From: Desulfolinea sp964487745
Lineage (GTDB): Bacteria; Chloroflexota; Anaerolineae; Anaerolineales; Villigracilaceae
Assembly (NCBI GenBank): GCA_964487745.1
Contig: CAZASG010000009.1
Coordinates: 1-64,000 of the forward strand
DNA length: 64,000 nucleotides
Direction of reading: 5' to 3'
The notes under the pieces are model-generated. The model was not told the origin of the DNA. It searched no databases and worked only from the letters and a program-made list of their open reading frames with translations. The position numbers and the translations under genes are program-made. Below, piece by piece: positions 57,029 to 64,000 of this stretch. Each line of letters opens with the position of its first letter. The first letter of the stretch is position 1.

Positions 57029-60000
57029 TTAGACAGCAGAGTTTGAAATGGTTTCGATAAATATCTCTACAAGTTCAGGGTCAAAATGAGCGCCAGCATT
57101 TTTCTGAATGTAGGCAAGTACTTTATCTTCAGACCATCCCTTGCGGTAGGGGCGATCTGAAAGCAGCGCATCCCAGACATCGACGATGGCGAAGATGCGA
57201 GCAGCCAGCGGTATTTCTTTCCCTTCGAGACCGCGTGGATAGCCAGAGCCATCCCATTTTTCGTGATGGCAATAGGGGATATCCAGCGCTGGTTGCAAAT
57301 ATTCAATGGGATTGAGTAAGTTGTAGGCGTGAACGGGGTGTTGTTGCATAATCTCCCATTCTTCAGGAGTCAGTTTTCCCGGCTTGTGCAATATGCTATC
57401 GGGAATGCCCATTTTGCCGATGTCGTGGAGCAACGCCCCTCGCCGCGTATGTACTAATTCTTGGTCACTCATGCCCGCTGCACGGGCGATCCGTACTGTG
57501 ATATCGGTCACACGTCTGCTATGACCTTCCGTTTCGATATCACGCAGTTCAAGCGCTTTTGCCCATCCTTCCAAAGTGATATCGTAGGTTAGGGTTAGTT
57601 TATCATTTGCCCTTTGCATATCATTGAAGAGGGATGTATTGTCAATAGCGATTGCTGCTTGATTAGCCAGTGTTTTTAGAAAATTGAACCATTCGGTATC
57701 TGTTTTGAGCACTGAGCGATGGAAAATTTCTAACACTCCTTGAACTTTTCCTTTTGCTAATAAGGGAATTCCAAAATAGGAGACAAAACCCTCTTCTGTC
57801 CATTGTGGAGAGCGTGAAAAAGTTGTTTGTTCTTCTCGTAGATCAGCGATATGGACAATTTCCCGTTTAAGGGCTGCAAAACCGGCCTGTCCGTCACCTA
57901 TCCTCAGATAGGTGTGTTGGAGGGCGGATGTACGGAAGCCGCGTGCAGCTTTGAATTCGAGTGATTGTGTTTGTGGGTTGAACAGAAGGATATTGGCAGC
58001 ATCTACGCCTAATTGTGAAGAAATTTCACTTAGAAGTACATCCAGTGTCACACGTAAATCCAGACTGCCTGCAATTGCAACGTCAACGGTATGCAGGGTA
58101 GAAAGACGTTGCAGGCGCTGCTGTGTTTGTTTGTAGAGACGAGCGTTTTCCAAAGAAAGAGATAGTTGGTGCGCAAAGGCGTCTATTGCTGGTAGATCTG
58201 CTTCTCTTAATTCCTGCGATTGGACAGACAGTAAGCCAATATTCTCATCTTCTACAAATAAAGGTGAAATGATCGCTTTTGGGATTTTTAATATCCTTGT
58301 GATTTGACCGGCGAACTTTTTTGCAGATTTAGGTAATAGTAGCTGAACGTGATCTTCTACGTCTTCTTGAAAGAAGGATTTTTTCTCACTAATTGCGCGC
58401 TTATATAAAGGGACAGTTTCAATATCAATAGAAAATTCTTCCACGGTAAGCCCCGTCAATTTTTCAGCGGCTTTAATTACCTTGGTACTAAAGCCTAAGT
58501 ATTTGAAAAAAAGCTTGTTTTCTTCCTCGCCCAGGAAGGAAATTCCACAGGTTAGCCGAAGATTTTTTAACCCCTTGGCGACTACTTCAAAGATCTGTTT
58601 CTCGTTAAAGGTATATTTTAATCCTAGGCTGATCCTGTTTAGCTCTCGTATTATTTCTTCGCCTCGTTTGCGGTCAGTGATATCGCTATTGCTGGTGCGC
58701 CTTCCTAACCATTTCTTTTTTGAATCATATACTGGTTGACATACATGCTCAATCCAGCATTCCTTGCCATCGCGCCTAATGATGCGGAATTCAATAGGAT
58801 GGATCTCTTCATTTGTAAAGTGATGTTTGAAGTGTTTTTCAACTTTCTTTTTGTCTTTTGGATGCACGAGTTTCAGAAGCAGATTTTTGTTTTTTTCAAA
58901 TTCTTTTGGTTTATATCCGGTAACTCGCTCAGACGAGGGCGATGTATATTTATATGAACAATCCGGGGTGATCCATGCTTCCCAGTCATAGGTGAAATCG
59001 GCGACAGTGCGGTAGCGTTCTTCACTTTCCCTTAGGGCAATTTCAGCTAATTTGTTCTCGGTAATATCTTTGCCCGTTGAAACAAAATGAGTAATCTTGC
59101 CTTTCTCGTTTGTGATCGGAGTGATCGTTTTGAACTCGTAATATAACTCTCCATTTTTTCGTCTATTAGTGAATTGGGCACGAAAAGGTTCGTCTGATAA
59201 GATCGTTTTCCAAAGCGTTTCAAAAAACGCTTTGTTATGTTTGTCAGATTTTAGCAACGAAGGGCGTTGCCCGATCGCTTCTCTTTGTGAGTATCCTGTC
59301 AATTCTTCAAAGGCGTGATTAACGTATGTTATGACACCCTGTGTATCTGTGATAATGACAGAGTCTGCTGTTTGTTCCGCTGCATTGGCGAAAAGAGTTA
59401 GATTCTCCTCTGACTCTTTTCGCTTGGTAATATCGACGAAGAATCCCTCCAGTTGTACCGGATTGCCCTGCTCATCCTTTTTCATGACTGCGCTTGCGAG
59501 GGCATGAAGGCGTGTCCCATCTGCTTTTTTTAAGACTAGCTCACGATCATAAAAATATCCATTTTCCGTCAGGGACTTAATTATGGATTCTCTGTTTTTT
59601 GGATTTTGATATAGTAAAGTTGATGATGCTCCTATTAGATCAGCGGGTTTGTCATAACCGAGCATTTCCGCTGCTGCCGGATTTGCTGACAAGATTGTGC
59701 TGTCAGGAGTTGAGATAATGATGCCCTCTTTGGTGGTCTCAAATAAGCCTCTGTATTGGGTTTCGCTAACTTGCAGCGCTTTTATCGTAGAATGATGTGC
59801 TATGGCGGAGCCCAGTGTGTTGGCAAGTGACAAAATAAAGTGGATTTCATCTGCCGTAAAATTCCGTGGAAGGGATGCATGTACCCCAAAAACACCCCAG
59901 GGTTTTTCTGACCCTGGAATGCTCACGCTGATACCGCTGGCTACGCCGTGATCGGTGAGTAATGCTGGCGCAACGAAGCGTTTCTCTGTTCGAAAATCGG

Positions 60001-61069
60001 TTACTACAATGGGTTCTTCGGTGAGCAGGGTATATCCCGCTTGTGATTTTTTCTCAGCCTCTACTGTGCCATAGCCTACGAGCCCAGGTTTCCAACCGAT
60101 GCCTGAGCACAGCAGCAAGCTTGTCTTGTCGGGCAGAAGTTTCAGTATTTTAGTGTATTCGATGTTGAGAGTGTCCGCCGCTAGAGAGGTTGCTTCGTCC
60201 ATCAGGGTTTGAATATTGCGTTCAAGCAACGCCTGCTGGCCAAAATGGGCAATGGCAGCTTGCTGTCTGGATTGTTGGTGGAGCAGCTCTGTCGCTTCGT
60301 GGTGTTCTGTAATATCGGAAACAATGCCATCCAGATGTATTACTGTGCCGTCTGTATCAAGCGTGGGGGATGTTTTTCCCGAAACCCATTTTACTTCTCC
60401 ATTGGCTCGAATTATGCGGTATTTATGCTCAACGATATCTCCGAGAATCTCTTGCTTGACCTTGTTTTGAAAAAGTTCCTTGTCTTCGGGGTGAACAATT
60501 TCAGTCCAAGCTCCGAGACCACTCATAAAGTGTTCACGCGGATATCCAGTGATCTGCTCGACAACTGGCGAATAATATTGGTAGCTCAATTCTCCCTCGA
60601 TAATATCTGCGCTCCAAATACAATCGCTTATTGAGCCAAGCACACGTCCAAGGTCTTTTTGTTGTTCCAGGAGAGCGTTGCTTAATTGTTGGCGTTCGAT
60701 AGCGTAACATAAAACTCGTGAAAGGATGGGGCCAGAGATGGTTTCCTTGAGCAGGTAGTCTTGTGCCCCTCGCTTGACTGCCTCCAAGGCAATTTCCTCT
60801 CCCCCAGAGCTGCTGAGCACAACTACAGGCACTCTGGGTGTTTGAGTGCATACTTTGTCAAGAGCTTCCAAACCCTTGCTATCTGGCAAATTAAGATCAA
60901 GGAGAACGGCGTCTGGAGGGATGGCTCTCAGATGTTCCAACCCAAGTGAAAGCGTGTCTTTGTGGGTTATTTGACATTCTTCTTCAGAGTCTAAGGAAAG
61001 CAGCTTCTTGAAAAGTAGTGCTTGTTCGTGGTCATTTTCAATAAGAAGGATGCGTTTTTCGGTTTTCAA
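57029..61069 (-). CDS. REC-PAS-GAF-HD-GYP protein (c-di-GMP phosphodiesterase-like)
   Basis: A protein of about 1346 aa. I start it at TTG 61069 because CAGGAGG lies five bases upstream; the longer frame gains 12 untypical residues. The receiver (about 1-125) has ILLIENDH and phosphoacceptor VLLDLNLPDSKG. PAS domains follow near 135-260, 430-550, 555-680 and 690-815 (FVSTGKDITENK, RTSNSDITDRK), with GAF domains near 265-425, 820-980 and 985-1135. The HD-GYP domain (about 1150-1335) is complete: ETEGHSRRVTDITVRIA, LHDIGKMGIPDSILHKPG, CHHEKWDGSGYPRGLEG and IFAIVDVWDAL. HD-GYP domains hydrolyse c-di-GMP. It has no transmembrane helix. The partner kinase is not adjacent. Confidence 0.88.
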   Translation of the reverse strand: MKTEKRILLIENDHEQALLFKKLLSLDSEEECQITHKDTLSLGLEHLRAIPPDAVLLDLNLPDSKGLEALDKVCTQTPRVPVVVLSSSGGEEIALEAVKRGAQDYLLKETISGPILSRVLCYAIERQQLSNALLEQQKDLGRVLGSISDCIWSADIIEGELSYQYYSPVVEQITGYPREHFMSGLGAWTEIVHPEDKELFQNKVKQEILGDIVEHKYRIIRANGEVKWVSGKTSPTLDTDGTVIHLDGIVSDITEHHEATELLHQQSRQQAAIAHFGQQALLERNIQTLMDEATSLAADTLNIEYTKILKLLPDKTSLLLCSGIGWKPGLVGYGTVEAEKKSQAGYTLLTEEPIVVTDFRTEKRFVAPALLTDHGVASGISVSIPGSEKPWGVFGVHASLPRNFTADEIHFILSLANTLGSAIAHHSTIKALQVSETQYRGLFETTKEGIIISTPDSTILSANPAAAEMLGYDKPADLIGASSTLLYQNPKNRESIIKSLTENGYFYDRELVLKKADGTRLHALASAVMKKDEQGNPVQLEGFFVDITKRKESEENLTLFANAAEQTADSVIITDTQGVITYVNHAFEELTGYSQREAIGQRPSLLKSDKHNKAFFETLWKTILSDEPFRAQFTNRRKNGELYYEFKTITPITNEKGKITHFVSTGKDITENKLAEIALRESEERYRTVADFTYDWEAWITPDCSYKYTSPSSERVTGYKPKEFEKNKNLLLKLVHPKDKKKVEKHFKHHFTNEEIHPIEFRIIRRDGKECWIEHVCQPVYDSKKKWLGRRTSNSDITDRKRGEEIIRELNRISLGLKYTFNEKQIFEVVAKGLKNLRLTCGISFLGEEENKLFFKYLGFSTKVIKAAEKLTGLTVEEFSIDIETVPLYKRAISEKKSFFQEDVEDHVQLLLPKSAKKFAGQITRILKIPKAIISPLFVEDENIGLLSVQSQELREADLPAIDAFAHQLSLSLENARLYKQTQQRLQRLSTLHTVDVAIAGSLDLRVTLDVLLSEISSQLGVDAANILLFNPQTQSLEFKAARGFRTSALQHTYLRIGDGQAGFAALKREIVHIADLREEQTTFSRSPQWTEEGFVSYFGIPLLAKGKVQGVLEIFHRSVLKTDTEWFNFLKTLANQAAIAIDNTSLFNDMQRANDKLTLTYDITLEGWAKALELRDIETEGHSRRVTDITVRIARAAGMSDQELVHTRRGALLHDIGKMGIPDSILHKPGKLTPEEWEIMQQHPVHAYNLLNPIEYLQPALDIPYCHHEKWDGSGYPRGLEGKEIPLAARIFAIVDVWDALLSDRPYRKGWSEDKVLAYIQKNAGAHFDPELVEIFIETISNSAV

Positions 61070-61194
61070 GAATGCCTCCTGTAATGCTACAAGGAAAATG
61101 TACACAATTTTGGTAAATATACTTCAAGTTCAGCAGAAAAGGGTTGTTTTTTTATAACAAATACTTGTATTTCTGTAAGGCTGAATATCTTGGG

Positions 61195-62256
61195 TTATCG
61201 TACGTAAATGGGATTGCTGAATATCCATCCGCGCCGGCGACCGAGATAACGCCGATAGGCTTCGATACGGTAAACGCCGGGCTCTGTCGTAATGTGGGTG
61301 CAGACCTGTTGTTTTTTCCATTTAGCGATCACTTCGCCATCTTTGAGAAGACGAACCTCTGCAAAAGAGGGTATGTGGGCTTGTAGGGTCACGCCGCCCT
61401 TGGCCGGAATCTCGTCGCCCATGATAACGGAAGCCTCTTTCCCCTGCGCCGTGAAGCGGAATCCCTGCGTGGGAGCAGGCAGATCATAGCCGACGAAATT
61501 GTGCCCCGCGCGGAAAGCGTCCAGGATGAGACGTCGATCCGTTGTTTTATCGCCACTCAGAGGTTCCGGCAGCAGAAGATGATTGTTCATGTTTTTGAAG
61601 TGGGTTTCGTAAGGATAGAGGGTGCGCTTGAGCGGCCCCATGCTGGCGTGCATGGCGTGGGCATCTGAGCCGCATACTGCTACGATGCGTTTTCCGGTGT
61701 CAAGAATTTCATCCCATTTCTGTAGGGTTTCTCGTTCGGGGGCACGTGCCACGAATTTATCGAAATAGGCGTAGAAGATAGCGAGCGGCCGCGTGTTGAT
61801 GCGTCCTTTGAATTCGCTCAAACCGTTCCATATCTCGATGCCTGTATAGCCCTGCACATCCCAATCGACCCAGGTGATGTCGGGCTCGTTGACAAAAGGC
61901 TGCGGCGGATCATAAGGATGAGCGATGAAAGAGAGCCCATTTGCTTTATTTACGGTGTTGATCAGGTCTTGCGGATCGTCGGCATATTGTGAGAGCTCTT
62001 TATCTGCCCCGAAGACGAGCAGGTGATTCTTCTGCGGCTCACGATCTTGATCGTGGATCTCTTCGCCGATGATCATCAGCACCCGTTTTTTGCCTTCTTT
62101 GTAGTAGCCTTCAGGTCCTTGAACGAAGACGTTGTGATCGGTGACGATGACAGCATCCAGATCAGCTTTGAGGGCGGCTTTGGCAATATCGGCGTGTGAG
62201 CCCGTGCCATCTGAATAGCGTGTGTGCATATGGAGATTGGTAATGATTTCGTGCAT
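61195..62256 (-). CDS. PHP-domain metal-dependent phosphoesterase
   Basis: A 353-aa protein. The metal-binding clusters of the PHP family are visible: NLHMHTRYSDG at the start, TDHNVF near residue 40, EEIHDQ near 66, AHPYDPP near 110 and CGSDAHAMHAS near 190. The C-terminal 110 residues form a beta-type domain. PHP enzymes cleave phosphoesters or nucleoside-linked phosphates. The physiological substrate is unknown. It lies divergent from secG and upstream of the HD-GYP gene. Confidence 0.85.
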   Translation of the reverse strand: MHEIITNLHMHTRYSDGTGSHADIAKAALKADLDAVIVTDHNVFVQGPEGYYKEGKKRVLMIIGEEIHDQDREPQKNHLLVFGADKELSQYADDPQDLINTVNKANGLSFIAHPYDPPQPFVNEPDITWVDWDVQGYTGIEIWNGLSEFKGRINTRPLAIFYAYFDKFVARAPERETLQKWDEILDTGKRIVAVCGSDAHAMHASMGPLKRTLYPYETHFKNMNNHLLLPEPLSGDKTTDRRLILDAFRAGHNFVGYDLPAPTQGFRFTAQGKEASVIMGDEIPAKGGVTLQAHIPSFAEVRLLKDGEVIAKWKKQQVCTHITTEPGVYRIEAYRRYLGRRRGWIFSNPIYVR

Positions 62257-62277
62257 TTTGAATTATTGACCTTTGGC

Positions 62278-62306
62278 TTGTGACTTTAGACCATCACAGG
62301 TATAAT
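62278..62306 (+). promoter_or_regulatory. Promoter of secG
   Basis: TTGTGA (62278-62283), 17-base spacer, perfect TATAAT (62301-62306), 30 bases before the ATG. Confidence 0.65.
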
Positions 62307-62335
62307 CTTTGCGCTAATTTCTAGGAGGTTCGTCC

Positions 62336-62560
62336 ATGATTAAGTATATTGATATTGGCTTGATTATAACGTCGATTGCGCTGATAATCAGCGTGATTAT
62401 GCAAAGTAAAGGTGCTGGGCTGGGAGGTTTGACTGGCGGCGATACAGGCGGTGTTTTCACTGCGCGCCGTGGTGTTGAAAAAACTCTCTTCCGTGCGACC
62501 ATTGTTCTGAGCGTACTTTTCTTTGCGTTGGCGATTGCTGCTGTATTGGTTACTCGCTAG
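62336..62560 (+). CDS. secG: Protein translocase subunit SecG
   Basis: A 74-aa protein with two transmembrane helices. MQSKGAGLGGLTGGDTGGVF followed by TARRGVEKTLFRATIVLS is the typical loop and second-helix pattern of SecG. SecG assists SecYE in protein export. CTAGGAGGTTCGTCC precedes the ATG. A terminator follows. Confidence 0.93.
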   Translation: MIKYIDIGLIITSIALIISVIMQSKGAGLGGLTGGDTGGVFTARRGVEKTLFRATIVLSVLFFALAIAAVLVTR

Positions 62561-62576
62561 GCAAAACTTTGTCAGG

Positions 62577-62641
62577 GAAAGGTCGTTTTCGTAGAGTTGG
62601 ATCAAACGATACCAGCTTTATGAAAAGACCTTTCTTTTTTT
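62577..62641 (+). terminator. Terminator after secG with a long stem-loop
   Basis: GAAAGGTC (62577-62584) pairs with GACCTTTC (62627-62634), continued by TTTT/AAAA with a bulge, enclosing about 35 bases, followed by T7. Confidence 0.75.
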
Positions 62642-62732
62642 ATATTGTTACAAATATTCCCCCAGATTCTTTTCATCGAAAAGGAGAAGCTCTTTTCCCC
62701 AAACAGGGGTGGAGGATAAGGGAAGGTCTTTT

Positions 62733-64000
62733 ATGAAAAAACTTCGTTGGCAAATTCTCGTTGTCGTACTCACGCTGATCCTTGTGGGGGCTTTATTGTT
62801 GAGTCAGCAGCCTGTTACGCAGACAATTCTTCCGCAGCCGACCAGCGGCGGTGTTTATACTGAGGCACTGATCGGCTCGATGAGTCGTTTCAATCCGCTT
62901 TTAGATCGCAACAATTCAGCCGACCGCGATGTGGACAAGCTCCTCTTTAGCGGGCTGATCAAATTTGATTCGCGCGGTATTCCTCAGCTTGATCTTGCGG
63001 AAGGTTGGGGCACTTCACAAGATGGCACCATTTACAACTTTTCCATCCGTCCGAACGCTCTTTGGCATGATGGGCAGCCTGTAACGACGGACGATGTCAT
63101 CTTTACCATTGACCTCATCAAGAGTGATATTTCCTTTTACCCACAGGATGTGAAAGCGCTCTGGGATGCGGTGGAGATCAGGCGGATGGATGAGAAGACC
63201 ATGCAGTTCCGTTTGCCGGAGCCTTTTGTCCCCTTCCTCGACTATCTCACCTTTGGCTTGCTACCGCAACATATTCTGGGTGCGGTGCCCGCAGATCAGA
63301 TCCTGAATGCCGATTTCAATCTGAATCCCGTTGGAAGCGGCCCCTATCAATTCGATCATTTACTGGTTGAGAATGGGCAGATCACGGGCGTAGTTTTGGC
63401 AATTTCCGATAATTTTTACGGGCAAGAGCCCTTTATCCCGCAGATCGTCTTTCGTTACTATCCTTCCGCGCCTTTGGCATTGGATGCTTATCAGCGCGGC
63501 GAAGTGATGGGTGTCAGCCAGATCACTGCGAATACCCTCGAAGATGCCCTCGTAGAGGAGAATCTTTCTCTATACACCAGTCGCCGACCGGAATTGAGCA
63601 TGATCTTGTTCAATCTCGGTAATGGCGAAGTGCCCTTCTTTCAGGAATTTGCCGTTCGGGAAGCCTTGTTAACGGGACTCAATCGTTCTCGTATGGTGAA
63701 TGATCTTTTGCATGGGCAAGCCATTCTTGCGGACGGGCCGATCCTTCCCGGCTCGTGGGCATTTTATGACGGTATCGAACATATTGAATATGATCCCAAC
63801 GCTGCGCTCACATCTCTCAAGCGAGAGGGGTATGTCATCCCCGCTGAAGGCGGTGAAATACGCGCCAAAGAGGGGCAGCGTTTAGCGTTCACGCTATTGC
63901 ACGCTGATGACCCTTTGCACACGACTCTCGCGGAATATATCCAGCGCGATTGGGCAAAACTTGGCGTTGAAGTGACCTTGCAAGCTCTGCCTTATGAGCA
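62733..64000 (+). CDS. ABC transporter substrate-binding protein, family 5 (partial, 3' end outside window)
   Basis: An open frame of 422 codons from the ATG at 62733 to the window edge. AAGGTCTTTT precedes the ATG. The N-terminus has one hydrophobic segment (residues 7-24) without a lipobox Cys, a likely export signal or anchor. The SBP_bac_5 fold is recognisable: YTEALIGSMSRFNPLLDRNN, LFSGLIKFDSRGIPQLDLAE, FSIRPNALWHDGQPVTTDDV and NPVGSGPYQFD. Such proteins bind oligopeptides, nickel or other solutes for an Opp/Dpp-type importer. The C-terminal third is missing only because the window ends. Confidence 0.9.
   Translation, partial: MKKLRWQILVVVLTLILVGALLLSQQPVTQTILPQPTSGGVYTEALIGSMSRFNPLLDRNNSADRDVDKLLFSGLIKFDSRGIPQLDLAEGWGTSQDGTIYNFSIRPNALWHDGQPVTTDDVIFTIDLIKSDISFYPQDVKALWDAVEIRRMDEKTMQFRLPEPFVPFLDYLTFGLLPQHILGAVPADQILNADFNLNPVGSGPYQFDHLLVENGQITGVVLAISDNFYGQEPFIPQIVFRYYPSAPLALDAYQRGEVMGVSQITANTLEDALVEENLSLYTSRRPELSMILFNLGNGEVPFFQEFAVREALLTGLNRSRMVNDLLHGQAILADGPILPGSWAFYDGIEHIEYDPNAALTSLKREGYVIPAEGGEIRAKEGQRLAFTLLHADDPLHTTLAEYIQRDWAKLGVEVTLQALPYE

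Noticed and set aside
1..64000. tRNA or rRNA genes, insertion sequences, prophage or attachment sites
   Set aside because: I scanned the gaps and found no cloverleaf, no rRNA motif, no transposase and no integrase frame.

Overview
The window looks like a chromosomal segment of a Chloroflexota bacterium, most likely an Anaerolineae member. This is inferred from gene content and style, not from a marker-gene search. The signs are many lipoproteins and surface proteins with Thr/Pro linkers, LCP and VanW-type wall proteins, an ECF sigma/DUF5667 pair, DUF5666 lipoproteins with Asp/Asn tails, a SipW-type signal peptidase, and a small (about 100 nt) SRP RNA. No tRNA, rRNA, CRISPR array, transposase or phage module is visible.

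Layout. 1-5018 (minus) is a Tad-type pseudopilin cluster: prepilin peptidase, a TadE-like protein fused to five DUF11-type repeats, a plain TadE, and a TadG-like protein cut by the window edge. 5164-8158 (plus) carries murA with the Asp form of the fosfomycin-target residue, then a LysM/M23 lipoprotein. 8224-13779 (minus) is the most coherent accessory block: an orphan OmpR-family regulator followed by a SipW-like signal peptidase with three exported proteins that carry a shared 'LW(A/S)E' signal-peptide motif. An almost identical two-part DNA motif lies upstream of both the regulator and the first exported protein. 14039-16466 (minus) holds murJ and an FkbM methyltransferase. 16579-23001 (plus) holds an SDR, a two-HKD PLD lipoprotein, an acidic DUF5666 lipoprotein, a polytopic membrane protein and an ECF sigma/anti-sigma pair. 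23129-30576 (plus) holds a HerA-like ATPase, an ICMT-like protein, VanW, a Trm112-like protein, a HEAT-repeat protein and an LCP protein.

30637-32004 (minus) has two tandem paralogous membrane proteins and the SRP RNA gene with a clear promoter. 32096-38206 (plus) has a partner-switch module (STAS protein plus one protein carrying kinase-like, GAF and PP2C/SpoIIE domains) and a secreted subtilase with a strong promoter. 38397-47259 (minus) is a translation/repair block: tsaC-like gene, an unknown membrane gene, prmC, a MalG-type permease, a glycosyltransferase-MalF permease fusion, prfA, a 51-aa membrane protein, a CheY-like receiver and uvrC. 47406-52386 (plus) has a Yip1-like protein, a PncC/CinA domain, a formyltransferase-like protein, a VWA lipoprotein and an AT-rich pair (HNH nuclease plus two-TM protein). 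52456-54520 (minus) has metG behind a REP-like palindrome and an approximately 160-nt structured RNA with its own promoter and terminator. The rest has small membrane proteins, a 1346-aa REC/PAS/GAF/HD-GYP protein, a PHP protein, secG and the start of an oligopeptide-type ABC binding protein.

The leading candidates for undescribed biology are the SipW locus with its regulator and shared upstream motif, the structured RNA ahead of metG whose 5' end is complementary to its own terminator arm, and the single-ORF glycosyltransferase/ABC-permease fusion lodged between prfA and prmC.
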